In this document: one piece after another, positions 7,575 to 17,749 of the stretch
Numbering within the stretch: position 1 is the stretch's first letter
Layout: each line of letters begins with the position of its first letter
NCBI GenBank assembly: GCA_016789605.1
Contig: JAEUQO010000106.1
Location: 1-34,537 of the forward strand
From: Acidobacteriota bacterium
Lineage (GTDB): Bacteria > Acidobacteriota > Blastocatellia > RBC074
Reading direction: 5' to 3'
DNA: 34,537 bases
Translations under genes and position numbers: made by a program
The notes under the pieces: generated by a model
The model's database searches: none
What the model was told of the DNA's origin: nothing
Seen by the model: only the letters and a program-made list of their open reading frames with translations

Positions 7575-10500
7575 ATGAAGTCCGATCGTGTCAGGCGAAG
7601 CTTGCGGAAGCGCGAAGCCACGAACAATTTCCGTGGGGGAAAAGCCGCGCTTGTGGGGCTGGCGGGCTTGCTGGCCGTGCTGTTGATGGGCGGCATACCG
7701 TCCTGGAATGTGACCAGCACGGCGGCGGGCAAACAGGTGACTCCGGCAGATGTGCAAACGACGTTCAACGAATACTGCATTTCCTGTCACGGCCAGAAAG
7801 CGCCCAAAGCCGGGGTCAGCGTCCAGCAATTGCTTGTCAAGGCTTCGTTTGGCGAAGACTTTCAGACCTGGGAAAAAGTCGCGCAGGCATTGGAAGACAA
7901 ATCCATGCCGCCCAAATCCATGCCGCAACCCAGCGACGAAGAGCGCACCAAAGCCGCCGCCTGGATTCGCAGCGAATTGCGCGCCTATGCCGTCAAACAC
8001 GACGGCGATCCGGGACGCGTCACCGTGCGGCGACTGACCAGCGGCGAATACGCGTACACAATCAAAGACCTCACGGGCGTGGATTTGAATGTCGGCATTG
8101 ATTCGGCCAGCGATTCGGTCGGTGGCGAAGGCTTCACGAATTTTGGCGACGTGCAGTTTATGCAAGACGCCAACCTGGAACGTTATCTGGCGGCAGCCAA
8201 AACCGTGGCCAACCACGCGGTGATCGGCGCCGGGCCGCTGGAATTTTTCACGCATCCGGGCAAATCGGGCTTTGAACTTTCCGCCGTGACACGCATCAAG
8301 GACATTTATGCGACCTACGGCATTCGTACCGTTTCCGGCGAAGGCGGACGGCCATTCGGTTTGGACAAATACGGCAAAGCGCTCTATGTCGCGTGGCAAT
8401 TCAAACATCGCGCCGCGCTGGGCGAAGCCAATGTCACATTGAAAACGCTGGCACAACGCGCAGGCATCACACAGCGCTTTGCCCAGCATGTCTGGCAGGT
8501 GATGAACAAGCCTGTGCTGGGTTATCCGACGTCTGAAATCGTGGCGCGCTGGCGCAATTTGCCTGCGCCGGAGGGCGACCGGCAAGCCGTGGCGACCAAG
8601 GCACGCGCCGGTTGTGACGACTTGCAGAAATTTATCGTCACCTGGCCCAGTTGGTTGTTTGCGCGCGGCGATCTGGCGGCGGGCGGGGCAGGCGATGAAA
8701 GCCCGCTCGAATTCAGCGACCGCACATTGAACGTCAAATCTACGCATCGCTTTGCGTATGTGCGCGGCGGCGGTCGCGGCCCGGTGCAACCCGGTCCGGC
8801 AAAGATTTATTTGAATGTCTCGACCGTCAATCCGGCGATGGGCGACAAACCGGTGATCATCTGGCGCAATCTGACGGTTGGTTTCCGCCCGATCACGCCG
8901 CGCAATACGGTCGCGGCGGGCGAATCTGCCGTGGTGCTGGCGGCTGACGCCGAAGCCGCAGCCAATTTGCGGCGTGGCATTGTGCCGCCCGGCCCGCGCA
9001 AAACCTTGCCCGAACTGGTCAGCCCTGAAACTGCCGCGCGCTTGCATTTCGGGCACAGCCCGGATGGCACACCGCTTGGCCCGAACGATTTCGCGTCAGA
9101 AGGTCCAGTGATGTTTGAAATCCCGATGCCCGAAACGCCGATGTCGCTCAACATGCAAGTAGACGCTGAATTGGGCCGCAATCGGGAACAGGTTGTCCGC
9201 ATCGTGATTTCAGATCGCGCCGATGGGCAGACGCGCGGACAGCCGACGCGTGTACTGCTTGGCGATATGCAAAGCCAGGCCTTCAAATCATTCAAAGCCG
9301 GCGTGCTCGAATACGCTTCGCTGTTGCCGCCGAATTCCCACAGCGAACCCACGCCCGCCGACAAAGACCCCGTGCCCGATCCGTTCGACAACACGTACAA
9401 CGTGCCGGAGCACGACGAATTTGTGGTCAAGGTCAAATACATCCGCGATGACCGCTTTCTGGTCGAAAACCTGATTGATGCCGCCACGCGCAAGCGGCTG
9501 GATCAGGCCTGGCATGATTTGTACGCGTCATTTGAATATCACGACAACTATTTGCGCTTGCTGGCGAAACACTACAACGTGGATTTGAAAGGGCAGGGCA
9601 TCACGCAAATGGACAAGGCGCGCATCGCGACCTTGCCCGCAGAGATGCAAAAGTATGTGACAGAGCTGCGCGCGCATTACGATGCGGTGACGGCGGCGCA
9701 ATTGGCCGCGCGCGCCGGGCACGTCAACGACTGTCTGGAATTTGCCAATCGCGCCTGGCGGCGTCCGTTGACGGAAAGCGAAAAAGCCAGCTTGCGCGCG
9801 TTTTATGACAAGGCGCTGGCCGCCGAAGCCGATCATCGCAAAGCGATTCAAGCCGTGTTGACGCGCATTCTGGTCGCACCGCAATTCCTCTATCGGGTGG
9901 AAATTACGCAAGGAGCGTTCACCTCAGGGCGCGGGGAGAACGGTTTGCTTTCAACCAAGGTGCTGTTTCGCGAACAGGGGCGCAACAGCGCAACCGCTTC
10001 CGGGTTGAAACCGTTGACCAATTGGGAGATGGCCAGCCGGTTGAGCTATTTCCTGTGGGCTTCGATTCCCGATGATGAATTGCGCCGTGCCGCTGCCGCA
10101 GGCGAACTGACCGATGCGCAAGGCATCGAGCGACAGGTCAAACGCATGCTCGCCGACCAAAAAGCGCGGCGGCTGGCCACGGAATTTTTCGGGCAGTGGC
10201 TGGGGTTTTATCACTTCGACCAGCACAAAGGCATAGACACCAGTCGCTTCACCGAATTCACCGACGACGTGAAAGACGCGATGTATGACGAAGCGGTGTC
10301 GTTTTTTGAATATGTCATTCGCAAAGAACGCCCGCTGAACGAAATGCTCTATGCCGATTACACCTTTCTCAACAAAGACCTGGCCAAATTCTATGGCATC
10401 AATAAAGAGGTGAAATCCGTCGAACGGGCCGAACTGGTGACGGGCGCGAACGCCTTTCATCGCGGCGGTTTGTTGCGTTTAGGAGCTGTGCTGACGGTGA

Positions 10501-11111
10501 CTTCCGCGCCGTTGCGCACCAGTCCGGTCAAACGCGGCGATTGGATTTTGCGGCGCATTCTGGGCACGCCGGTGCCGCCGCCGCCCGCGGATGCCGGTTC
10601 ATTGCCAGCGGATGACAAACTCTTTGGCGGGCTTTCGCTCAAAGCCAAACTGGAACAACACAAACGCAATGCGACCTGTGCCAATTGCCACACGCGCATT
10701 GATCCGCTCGGCTTTTCGCTGGAGCATTACGATCCGACCGGACGTTGGCGCGAGAAATACGCCGATGGCAAACCGATTGAAGACAGCGCCGCGCTGACCG
10801 ACAAAACCGAAATCGCCGGAGTGGACGGATTGCTGGCCTACATTCGCGGCAAAGAACCACAAGTGCGCAAAACGCTTGCGCACAAACTGGTGGGCTACGC
10901 GTTAGGGCGAACCGTGCTGGCGTCAGATCAATTGCTGGTCGAACGCATGGTCAATGCGGGCGGTGACGCGACTTTTGCGCGATTGGCAACCGAAATCGCG
11001 ACCAGCAAACAATTTCGCTATCGGTTGGCGCAAGAAGAACCGGCGGCAAAACCGGCGACGAACAAGATCGCCCTCAATGCGGCGGCAACAACACAAGGAG
11101 CACGACAGTGA
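7575..11111 (+). CDS. Exported haem-binding DUF1592 (planctomycete-cytochrome-like) protein
   Basis: This 1178-residue protein starts with a basic stretch and a hydrophobic segment at about 27-45 ([17 protein letters not shown]), a signal peptide or anchor. A c-type haem motif follows (Cys68-x-x-Cys71-His72, EYCISCHGQ). Domains in order by recognisable segments: PSCyt1 about 58-115; DUF1587 about 147-210 ([20 protein letters not shown]); DUF1595 about 720-780 ([18 protein letters not shown]); DUF1592 about 814-945 ([20 protein letters not shown]); DUF1588 about 958-1065 with a second haem motif, Cys1035-x-x-Cys1038-His1039; DUF1585 about 1078-1150. Two haem sites suggest a periplasmic redox role; no substrate is known for the family. 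The ATG at 7575 has GAGGTG upstream. The stop overlaps the GTG of the DUF1552 gene. Confidence 0.9.
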   Translation: MKSDRVRRSLRKREATNNFRGGKAALVGLAGLLAVLLMGGIPSWNVTSTAAGKQVTPADVQTTFNEYCISCHGQKAPKAGVSVQQLLVKASFGEDFQTWEKVAQALEDKSMPPKSMPQPSDEERTKAAAWIRSELRAYAVKHDGDPGRVTVRRLTSGEYAYTIKDLTGVDLNVGIDSASDSVGGEGFTNFGDVQFMQDANLERYLAAAKTVANHAVIGAGPLEFFTHPGKSGFELSAVTRIKDIYATYGIRTVSGEGGRPFGLDKYGKALYVAWQFKHRAALGEANVTLKTLAQRAGITQRFAQHVWQVMNKPVLGYPTSEIVARWRNLPAPEGDRQAVATKARAGCDDLQKFIVTWPSWLFARGDLAAGGAGDESPLEFSDRTLNVKSTHRFAYVRGGGRGPVQPGPAKIYLNVSTVNPAMGDKPVIIWRNLTVGFRPITPRNTVAAGESAVVLAADAEAAANLRRGIVPPGPRKTLPELVSPETAARLHFGHSPDGTPLGPNDFASEGPVMFEIPMPETPMSLNMQVDAELGRNREQVVRIVISDRADGQTRGQPTRVLLGDMQSQAFKSFKAGVLEYASLLPPNSHSEPTPADKDPVPDPFDNTYNVPEHDEFVVKVKYIRDDRFLVENLIDAATRKRLDQAWHDLYASFEYHDNYLRLLAKHYNVDLKGQGITQMDKARIATLPAEMQKYVTELRAHYDAVTAAQLAARAGHVNDCLEFANRAWRRPLTESEKASLRAFYDKALAAEADHRKAIQAVLTRILVAPQFLYRVEITQGAFTSGRGENGLLSTKVLFREQGRNSATASGLKPLTNWEMASRLSYFLWASIPDDELRRAAAAGELTDAQGIERQVKRMLADQKARRLATEFFGQWLGFYHFDQHKGIDTSRFTEFTDDVKDAMYDEAVSFFEYVIRKERPLNEMLYADYTFLNKDLAKFYGINKEVKSVERAELVTGANAFHRGGLLRLGAVLTVTSAPLRTSPVKRGDWILRRILGTPVPPPPADAGSLPADDKLFGGLSLKAKLEQHKRNATCANCHTRIDPLGFSLEHYDPTGRWREKYADGKPIEDSAALTDKTEIAGVDGLLAYIRGKEPQVRKTLAHKLVGYALGRTVLASDQLLVERMVNAGGDATFARLATEIATSKQFRYRLAQEEPAAKPATNKIALNAAATTQGARQ

Positions 11112-12445
11112 CGAAGATGATGAGAACTTCACGGCGAAACTTTTTGCGCGGAGCAGGCGTGGCGCTGGCCTTGCCCTGGTTGGAATCCTTGCCCGTGCTG
11201 GCGCAAGACGGCAAGCCTGTCATTTCCAACAAACCGCCGATTCGTTTTGCGCACGTGTTCTTTTCCAATGGTGTCGAGCCGATTCATTGGTGGGCCAAAG
11301 GCAGCGGCGCGGCGATGGAATTTGGCAAAGCCGCCGAACCGCTCAAACCCATCAGCGAAGACATCGTGTTTTTGCGTGGCCTGTATCACCAGAAAGCCTT
11401 CACCTCGACCAGTCCGCACTTGGGCCGTATGAATTTGTTGTCGGGCGCGCCGGTCAGTCTCGATCCCAAAGAGATTCGCGTCGGCACCAGCTTCGATCAG
11501 ATTTTGGCGCAACGCATCGGCAATCGCACTGCCGTGCCGAGCCTGGTGCTGGGCATCGAACCGAACGAATTGCGGCTCGAAGACGGGCTTTCGATGATTT
11601 ATGGCTCGAACATCTCCTGGGTTTCGCCGACCAAACCGGCGACCAAGGAGATTTACCCTTCGCGCACGTTTGACCAGTTGGTCGGCGATGGCAAAGGTCG
11701 CCAGCTTGACCGCAGCATTCTTGACGCCGTGCTGGCCGAAGCGCATTCGTTGCAACCAAAAGTCAGCACCAGCGACCGCCGCAAGCTGGATGAATATCTG
11801 GAATCCATCCGCGACATCGAAAAGCGTATTGACCACGCCGCCAAAGAGGAACGTTTGGAAGGTTGGCGGCCTACGTTGAAACAACCAAACCTGGCGCGTC
11901 CTGGCGAACAGCTTCCGCAAAACATTCCCGAACACATGAAGCTGATGCTGGATTTGGTTGTGCTTGCCTTCCAGATGGACAAAACGCGTCTGGCGACCTT
12001 GATGCTCAATAACGATCTGTCGCAAATGAACTTCCGCTTTCTCGAAGGCGTACGCGGCGCGTTGCATCTGGACCTGACGCACAACGGCAAAGCGCCCGAA
12101 TTCGAAGCGATGTATCTGAAAACGAATCAGTACCACGTGCAACAGTTCACCTATCTGGTGCAACGCCTGAAGGCGATTGACGAGGGCGGAACGTCGCTGC
12201 TCGACAATTCATTGCTGATGTTTGCTTCCAGCCTGTTTGATGGCGACGCGCACAGCGCAGATCACCTGCCGATTGTGCTCGCGGGCAAAGCGGGCGGTGC
12301 GCTGCAAACGGGGCGCATTCTGGATTATCTGGACAAGGGCAACGAAAACCGCCGTGCCTGCAGCCTGTATCTGTCACTGATGGATATGATGGGTGTACAA
12401 CTGGATCGTTTTGGCGACGCCGACAAACGATTGGCCAATTTGTAA
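11108..12445 (+). CDS. Tat-exported DUF1552 protein
   Basis: This 445-residue protein has a twin-arginine signal peptide, [20 protein letters not shown], cleaved probably after PVLA (about residue 32). The remainder matches the DUF1552 family, which resembles DUF1501/sulfatase-like secreted proteins, including [48 protein letters not shown] and [20 protein letters not shown]. The GTG at 11108 is chosen because AAGGAG (11095-11100) sits 7 nt upstream. The alternatives are ATGs at 11117 and 11120. GTGA overlaps the DUF1592 stop. This pair is routinely found together in Acidobacteria and Planctomycetes. The function of the pair is unknown; the Tat signal implies a folded or cofactor-loaded periplasmic protein. 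Confidence 0.9.
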   Translation: MTKMMRTSRRNFLRGAGVALALPWLESLPVLAQDGKPVISNKPPIRFAHVFFSNGVEPIHWWAKGSGAAMEFGKAAEPLKPISEDIVFLRGLYHQKAFTSTSPHLGRMNLLSGAPVSLDPKEIRVGTSFDQILAQRIGNRTAVPSLVLGIEPNELRLEDGLSMIYGSNISWVSPTKPATKEIYPSRTFDQLVGDGKGRQLDRSILDAVLAEAHSLQPKVSTSDRRKLDEYLESIRDIEKRIDHAAKEERLEGWRPTLKQPNLARPGEQLPQNIPEHMKLMLDLVVLAFQMDKTRLATLMLNNDLSQMNFRFLEGVRGALHLDLTHNGKAPEFEAMYLKTNQYHVQQFTYLVQRLKAIDEGGTSLLDNSLLMFASSLFDGDAHSADHLPIVLAGKAGGALQTGRILDYLDKGNENRRACSLYLSLMDMMGVQLDRFGDADKRLANL

Positions 12446-12456
12446 GTTTGCCAATT

Positions 12457-12512
12457 TGCCTGCAGGACAACTCGCTGCTGGTCAGCGTTTGTTCTGCAGG
12501 CATTTTAGTTTT
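12457..12512 (+). terminator. Strong intrinsic terminator after DUF1592-DUF1552
   Basis: TGCCTGCAGGACAA (12457-12470) pairs with TTGTTCTGCAGGCA (12489-12502), a 14-bp stem with one G-U pair. An inner CGCTG/CAGCG helix sits in the loop, and TTTTAGTTTT follows. It lies 11 nt after the DUF1552 stop and separates that operon from the YHYH genes. The rest of 12513-12683 is non-coding leader for the next gene; I see no convincing promoter match in it. Confidence 0.88.
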
Positions 12513-12683
12513 CCCTCCCACTTGCCCGCACACCGCTACATTCCGCGTTTCCTTCTCCCGCAACTGGCTTAACCGAATCTTTACAAATCCGATAGCGCCT
12601 TACATCAAGCCTTAACATCCGGCGCGTACTCTCCCAGCCGTCGCAAACGCTGTAGTAACGAAACACGAACCTGGAGAGAAACG

Positions 12684-14639
12684 ATGAGAATCGCGCTAAA
12701 ACGTAGCTTGTGGTGTTTGTTCGTTTTCTGGCTGGCGGTTGGCACAACTGCCTGGGCGCAAGGACAACAAGGCGATGGCATTTGGTTACGCAATGCCTAT
12801 TACGGAGAGTTTCAAACCTTTGACAAATGCTTCGGTCATCAGCCGGGCAACGGACAATATCATCATCACATTCATCCGATCTGTTTGCGGGCGCAACTGG
12901 ATGACAATTTGGTCAAGGTCAACAGCGGACGCACAGGCGTCAATTACCGCGAGAAAACCGCGCCCTGGAAGCATTCGCCGATTTTGGGTTGGTCGTTTGA
13001 TGGCTATCCGATTTACGGGCCGTATGGATACGGCGAGCCGCTGAACCCCAACAGTACCGTCCGGCGCCTGAAACCCGGCTTTCGTTTGCGGAGCATCAAT
13101 CAGCGCACGACTTTGCCAAACTGGGCGTTGGCGCATCATCCCGGCGTTTCGGCTTCGTTGGCAGCCAACCAGGCTGGCCCGGAAATTTCTGACACGTTTC
13201 CGCTGGGGCGTTATATCGAGGACTTCGAATTTGTCGAAGGGCTGGGCGATCTGGATCAGTACAACGGACGGTTTGCCGTCACGCCCGAATTTCCCAACGG
13301 CACCTATGCCTATTTCGTGACCATCAACGAAGACGGCTCGCCTGCGTTTCCGTATGTGATCGGTTTGCAGTATTACGGCAACGTCACCGGCAGCAACAAT
13401 GCTGCCGCGCCAGCCGCCGCGCAAAGCTTTTTTGCCAATGGCGCTTATGCACAAACCGCCAACAGCGTGCCGCAACTCAGCTCGTGGTACACCAAAAATT
13501 CGCAACAGGAAGCGCGCGCTGTCAGCGGCTTTGATCCTTCGGCAGGAGCAAAAACGACCTGGCCAGTGGATGTGCCTGCGGGCGGGCGCACGAGCGGCAG
13601 CGTGACCACGCCAACCAAAGCCGATACGCAAAGCATCAGCTACACCGATGCCGCCGTGTATATCACCGCCAACAATCTGAGCAGTTACGCAATGGGGCCG
13701 TGGTTCATTGATGGCGCAAATGGCGGCGTGTTTCCCAACTTTCCCAGCGCGCAAAACAATCGCGCGATGATTCCGCGCGTTCCGTCTGCCGCGACGACCA
13801 AACGCAACACGGGGCTGGGCGCGATCGGGTTATGGGTGAACGGGGTGGCGGTGTTCAACGTGCTGGATGGCAGCAGTTACAGCAATTCCGCGCGCAATGA
13901 CATCGGCGGCGGCGGTGTGCGGCTCAGCTCCATGCACGTTTCGGCAGCTTCATTTGAAGGCGGCCCAACGTCGCCCGGCGCTTTGGTCGCGGCGTTTCCG
14001 TTGTTTGGCGCAAAACTGGCCACGGGGACGGCGGCAGCAGACTCATTGAACTGGCCGTTTGTGTTGGCCGGTACAACAGTGAGCATTCGCGATGCGGCGG
14101 GAATGACGCACTCTGCGCCGATTTCATACGCTTCGCCGGGACAGGTGAATTATCGCGTACCTGAATCGGTCGCGCCGGGATTGGCGACGGTGACGCTGAC
14201 GGCGGGCGGCGTTTCGATTCCTGGCGCGCTCAATGTGGTGACGTCCTATCCTAATCTGTTTCAGTTCAATGGCGACGGATTGGCGGCAGGATATGTCGTG
14301 CGTGTGCGCAGCAATGGCCAACAACTGATCGAAGCGATCTTTCAGGTTGCAGGCGGCGCACTGACGCCGACGGCGATTGAGGTCGGTTCCACCACGGAAC
14401 AGGTTTATCTGGTGTTGTTTGGCAGCGGCCTGGGCAATGCGTCAGCCAATCCCACGGTCAGCGCGCAAATCGGCGGCAGCAATGCCACGGTTGCGTATGC
14501 CGGTCCGCAAGGCGTGTTCAGCGGTTTGGATCAATACAATCTGCTGTTGCCCAGCGCACTCGCAGGCAAAGGCAAGGTGGATATTGCGATCACTTCAAAC
14601 GGCAAGGTCGCCAATCTGGTCAACGTCACCATCAAGTGA
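12684..14639 (+). CDS. Secreted YHYH-family protein with TIGR03437 C-terminal domain; domain halves in reversed order
   Basis: This 651-residue protein has a signal peptide (about 1-25, ending TTAWAQ). The second half of a YHYH domain comes first: YHHHIHP at 59-65, HSPILGW at 97, FDGYPIYGPYGYG at 105-117, and DLDQYNGRF from 189 followed by GTYAYFVT. The first half of a YHYH domain then appears downstream at about 311-405, with AVYITANNLSSYAMGPW and LWVNGVAVFNVLDGSSY (383-400). A TIGR03437 C-terminal domain covers about 415-651 (VYLVLFGSGLGNASANP near its end). The neighbouring gene shows the halves in normal order, so this copy is permuted or the product of a deletion in a tandem duplication. 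The SD GGAGAG precedes the ATG. The role is unknown; His clusters suggest metal binding. Confidence 0.85.
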   Translation: MRIALKRSLWCLFVFWLAVGTTAWAQGQQGDGIWLRNAYYGEFQTFDKCFGHQPGNGQYHHHIHPICLRAQLDDNLVKVNSGRTGVNYREKTAPWKHSPILGWSFDGYPIYGPYGYGEPLNPNSTVRRLKPGFRLRSINQRTTLPNWALAHHPGVSASLAANQAGPEISDTFPLGRYIEDFEFVEGLGDLDQYNGRFAVTPEFPNGTYAYFVTINEDGSPAFPYVIGLQYYGNVTGSNNAAAPAAAQSFFANGAYAQTANSVPQLSSWYTKNSQQEARAVSGFDPSAGAKTTWPVDVPAGGRTSGSVTTPTKADTQSISYTDAAVYITANNLSSYAMGPWFIDGANGGVFPNFPSAQNNRAMIPRVPSAATTKRNTGLGAIGLWVNGVAVFNVLDGSSYSNSARNDIGGGGVRLSSMHVSAASFEGGPTSPGALVAAFPLFGAKLATGTAAADSLNWPFVLAGTTVSIRDAAGMTHSAPISYASPGQVNYRVPESVAPGLATVTLTAGGVSIPGALNVVTSYPNLFQFNGDGLAAGYVVRVRSNGQQLIEAIFQVAGGALTPTAIEVGSTTEQVYLVLFGSGLGNASANPTVSAQIGGSNATVAYAGPQGVFSGLDQYNLLLPSALAGKGKVDIAITSNGKVANLVNVTIK

Positions 14640-14665
14640 CTTCTCTCCGAAGCAGGGATAGAGCA

Positions 14666-16780
14666 ATGAGGCATTGGAATTTTCGGTTGCTGTGTTTCCC
14701 TCTGCTGTGTTGGCTGGTTCTGTATGCGCAAGCGGCAGAACCAGTGGCCACGGCCTGGCTTGTCAATCCGGCAGGAAATCAACCTGCATCGTTGACGCGC
14801 GTGCGTCCCGAAGTTCACGCCGTGACCGTGCGCGAACGGCAGGTTGAAATCCAATCTGCTGGCATTTCGTTGTATTACCTGGGGCCGTTGCAAACGCCTG
14901 CGGAAGAGTTGGAACGCGTGCGGCAATTGACGTTTCGAGTGCCGCGCAATCCGCAACCGGCCAAAGGCGCACGCACCAGCGTACGGCCTGATGTGCTGGG
15001 CGTATTCATCAACGGAGTGCCGCTTTATAACCAGGCTGAGGCCGGATCGTATCGCGCGCAGAATTTGTGGCATTTCGATGCGCTGGCGATTGCGGATGAC
15101 GGCGCGCACGTGGCCAGCGGGCGTCAACGCGCAACGCTGGCACATGGCTTGAGTCTGGGATTGTTGGAGCAGTTGATCGCTGACGGCAGCAGGCATTCGC
15201 CGATTCTTGGTTACGCGTTTGACGGCTATCCGATTTACGGGCCCTGGGGGAATGCGCAACGCGATGGCAGCGGCAATTTGCGGCGTCTGCGTTCAAGTTA
15301 CCGGTTGCGGACGATGTCGCGGCGCACGCATTTGCCAGATGGCACGGCGTTGACGCCGAGTCAAAGCGGACCCGACGTCAGCGCGGAATTTCCGCTGGGC
15401 ACCTTTGTCGAAGACTACGAGTTTGCCGCAGGCAGCGGCGATCTGGATGAATGCAATGGCCGTTTCGCGGTCACACCGGAATATCCGCAAGGCACCTACG
15501 CTTACTTTTTGACGACTGACGCTGCGGGGCGGTTGGCGTTTCCATACTTGCTGGCGGGGAAGTATTTCGGACAGGTTTCTTCGGCTGAATTGGCGGATGC
15601 ATTTCAGGATTCGGCGCAAGAGTTTGTTGCTGTGTCGGCAGGCAAAGAGTTGTTTCAACAGGCGACAGACGGCGCGCCGAGCGTGACCTTGCGCGTAAAC
15701 GGCGCGGCGCTGACAGCCAATACGCCGTTGCAGTTGCGCTTTCAGGTGCGTAATGCACAGGGCGCGCCGGTACGATTTTTAGAGTCTGTGCACGAACGCC
15801 CATTGCACTTGCTGGTGATTTCAGACGATCTGGCAGAGTTCGATCACATTCATCCCGTGCTGGTCGCGGGCGATGTCTATGAGATCACACACGTCTTTCG
15901 TCACGGCGGACGTTATCGGTTGTATGCCGATTTCACTGCGCCCGGATGCACGCAACGCGTCGAAGTTTTCAGGCTTGATCTGGGCGGAATTGCGCGCAAG
16001 GCCGCGCCGCTGGTCGCGGATGAAACCTGGCGCAAACGGTTGGGAGGGCTTGAAGTCGAATTGCATCGTGCGCAACCGCTGCGTGCCGGAGTAGACCTGG
16101 AATTACGATTCACGGTTCGTGAGGCGGCGACGGGGAAGACTGCCGCCGGGCTGGAACCGTATCTGGGCGCGTGGGGACATTTTGTGCTGCTCGATGAAGC
16201 CCGGCAGCATTTCATTCACGCGCATCCACTTGAGAACGATAGCGGCGCAACACCCGCGTCCGTTGCGCAATCGCACGTGCACGCCACAGAAGCGCTTGCG
16301 CCAGGTCCGCCGCCCACGGAAATTCGTGTCTTGACCAGTTTCCCGCAACCGGGGCTGTACAAACTTTGGGCGCAGTTTCAGGTGGCGGGCGAAGTTCTGG
16401 TGCAACCGTTTGTGTTGCGTGTGACAGCGGCTGCGCCAGTGGTTGCGAGTGCGGTTGAAATTCCCGCCGAAGCGGTTCGGTTGACGGTGGGCGCGCGCGG
16501 ATTTCAACCCGCACGAATTTCGCTGCCCGACAACCAAACAGGCAAACCCATTGTGTTGGCTATCACGCGCGACAAACAGCCGAATTGCGCACAGCAGATC
16601 GTTTTTCCGGCGCTGGGAATCAAACAAGCGTTGCCGTTGGGCGAAACCGTTTTGCTCCGATTGCCAGCCTTGCCCGTGGGCGAAGTGCAATTTACTTGCG
16701 GCATGGGAATGTATCGTGGCAGTCTGGTGATTCTGTCTTCTGCTGACGCCGCTGCCGTTCGATCCGGCGCTACCCGTTAG
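14666..16780 (+). CDS. Secreted YHYH-like protein with C-terminal cupredoxin domain
   Basis: This 704-residue protein has a signal peptide (about 1-22, LYAQAAEP). A YHYH-type domain spans about 40-305, with VLGVFINGVPLYNQ, HSPILGYAFDGYPIYGPWG and DLDECNGRFAVTPEYPQGTY. The metal-motif position reads SGRQRATLAHG instead of GxYHYHxxP, so the name-giving motif is lost. The middle region contains His pairs in FDHIHP (394, 396) and FIHAHP. The C-terminus (about 590-695) matches plastocyanin-like/cupredoxin domains, with Cys641 in PNCAQQIVFP and FTCGMGMYRG (Cys678, Met680, Met682) as likely copper ligands. The ATG at 14666 follows AGGGA, 26 nt after the previous stop, so the two YHYH genes are probably cotranscribed. 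A role in periplasmic copper handling is inference. Confidence 0.82.
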   Translation: MRHWNFRLLCFPLLCWLVLYAQAAEPVATAWLVNPAGNQPASLTRVRPEVHAVTVRERQVEIQSAGISLYYLGPLQTPAEELERVRQLTFRVPRNPQPAKGARTSVRPDVLGVFINGVPLYNQAEAGSYRAQNLWHFDALAIADDGAHVASGRQRATLAHGLSLGLLEQLIADGSRHSPILGYAFDGYPIYGPWGNAQRDGSGNLRRLRSSYRLRTMSRRTHLPDGTALTPSQSGPDVSAEFPLGTFVEDYEFAAGSGDLDECNGRFAVTPEYPQGTYAYFLTTDAAGRLAFPYLLAGKYFGQVSSAELADAFQDSAQEFVAVSAGKELFQQATDGAPSVTLRVNGAALTANTPLQLRFQVRNAQGAPVRFLESVHERPLHLLVISDDLAEFDHIHPVLVAGDVYEITHVFRHGGRYRLYADFTAPGCTQRVEVFRLDLGGIARKAAPLVADETWRKRLGGLEVELHRAQPLRAGVDLELRFTVREAATGKTAAGLEPYLGAWGHFVLLDEARQHFIHAHPLENDSGATPASVAQSHVHATEALAPGPPPTEIRVLTSFPQPGLYKLWAQFQVAGEVLVQPFVLRVTAAAPVVASAVEIPAEAVRLTVGARGFQPARISLPDNQTGKPIVLAITRDKQPNCAQQIVFPALGIKQALPLGETVLLRLPALPVGEVQFTCGMGMYRGSLVILSSADAAAVRSGATR

Positions 16781-16850
16781 CAGAGTGCGTCGGTGTTTGT
16801 GCGAGAAGGCAGACGCGCGTGCCAAATTGATAGAGCCTTTCAAGCGAGGC

Positions 16851-16881
16851 TGGTACACTGCCCCCTCGTTCGGATGAACGA
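16851..16881 (+). promoter_or_regulatory. Extended -10 promoter with adjacent palindrome upstream of the RraA-like gene
   Basis: TGGTACACT (16851-16859) is an extended -10 (TGn-TACACT). Seven bases later TCGTTC-GGAT-GAACGA (16866-16881) forms a perfect 6-bp inverted repeat about where transcription would start. This could be an operator or a 5' hairpin. No convincing -35 was found, as expected for an extended -10 promoter. Confidence 0.45.
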
Positions 16882-16923
16882 CAGGTTTTCAGGTCAACAA
16901 AATTCGCTGGAGGAGCAAGCAAG

Positions 16924-17706
16924 ATGACTGTTGCAGTGTCTGGGGCAGGGAACGCTGGGTCGCGATTGAGTCACGCTGATCTGTTGGAGCTGCGGCGTTG
17001 GAATACGCCCACGATTTATAACGGGTGGGAACAGATCACGGCGCACGACGCAGCACATGACGCCTTCAATCTGGAAGAGACGACGGATTTCATGCCGCAA
17101 ATGGGGGCGATGATCGGTTACGCCGTGACCGTAGTGTGCGAGCCGGGAAACCCGGCGCACAAACAGAACAACCCGGCGGCGTTGCGTGAATATCGCGAAT
17201 ACGTCGCCAGTGTGCCGGGTCCGAAGATCGTCGTCGTGCAGGATTTGGACAAACCGCAAGTGCTCGGCGCGTTCTGGGGCGAAGTCAACGCCAACGTACA
17301 TCGCGCGCTGGGGTGCGTCGGGACAATTACCGATGGCGCGATCCGCGACGTGGATGAAATGACCTATGCCGGGTTCAAAGCCTTGGCGCGCCGGTTATGC
17401 GTCGGACACGCGCATTCGTGGCCGGTGCGCTGGAACTGCGACGTCGAGGTTTTTGGCCGTCGCATTTCGCCGGGCCAGTTGATTCACGCCGACAAACATG
17501 GCTTTCTGGCCGTTCCCGCCGAAGACGAAGCTCGTTTGCTCGATGCCGCCCGGTTTATGGATACAAACGAATGCCAGACGGTGATTCCGGCGGCGCGCGA
17601 GACGACTGGCATGACAAACGCGGAAATGCTGGCGCACATGGCCAAGGCTGGCGCGCAGTTTCGCGCAAACGTGCAGGCGAAGTTCAAAGCTGATGGCGAG
17701 TTTTGA
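16924..17706 (+). CDS. RraA-family protein (HMG/CHA aldolase-like)
   Basis: This 260-residue cytoplasmic protein has the RraA/4-hydroxy-4-methyl-2-oxoglutarate aldolase fold. The signature is ALGCVGTITDGAIRDVDEM, where the G-x-x-G-x-x-x-DG-x-x-RD pattern supplies the metal- and substrate-binding Asp/Arg. Flanking family features are KIVVVQDLD, FWGEVNANVHRAL (start of the active-site loop) and PGQLIHADKHGFLAVP near the end of the core. It is longer than typical RraA (about 160-220 residues), with an N-terminal extension around NTPTIYNGWE and a C-terminal helical tail. Members are either pyruvate aldolases/oxaloacetate decarboxylases or RNase E inhibitors; the acid/aldol role is likelier here. 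A strong SD, GGAGGAG, precedes the ATG. It appears monocistronic and converges on the MNIO operon with a 43-nt gap. Confidence 0.85.
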   Translation: MTVAVSGAGNAGSRLSHADLLELRRWNTPTIYNGWEQITAHDAAHDAFNLEETTDFMPQMGAMIGYAVTVVCEPGNPAHKQNNPAALREYREYVASVPGPKIVVVQDLDKPQVLGAFWGEVNANVHRALGCVGTITDGAIRDVDEMTYAGFKALARRLCVGHAHSWPVRWNCDVEVFGRRISPGQLIHADKHGFLAVPAEDEARLLDAARFMDTNECQTVIPAARETTGMTNAEMLAHMAKAGAQFRANVQAKFKADGEF

Positions 17707-17749
17707 GGAACAGTCTGGCGAGATCGGCGCGGCGCATTGGTGCCGCGAG

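Noticed and set aside
6710..7780. 356-codon minus-strand frame across the kinase 3' end and the intergenic hairpin
   Set aside because: Opposes the conserved HATPase region and has no protein-family texture.
7482..9056. 524-codon open frame antisense to the DUF1592 gene
   Set aside because: His/Arg/Gly-rich shadow frame produced by GC codon bias opposite a clearly conserved gene; no domain or SD.
11129..12163. 344-codon frame antisense to DUF1552
   Set aside because: Shadow of a conserved gene; composition artefact.
12786..13754. 322-codon frame antisense to the first YHYH gene
   Set aside because: Shadow frame; the sense strand has signal peptide, motifs and SD.
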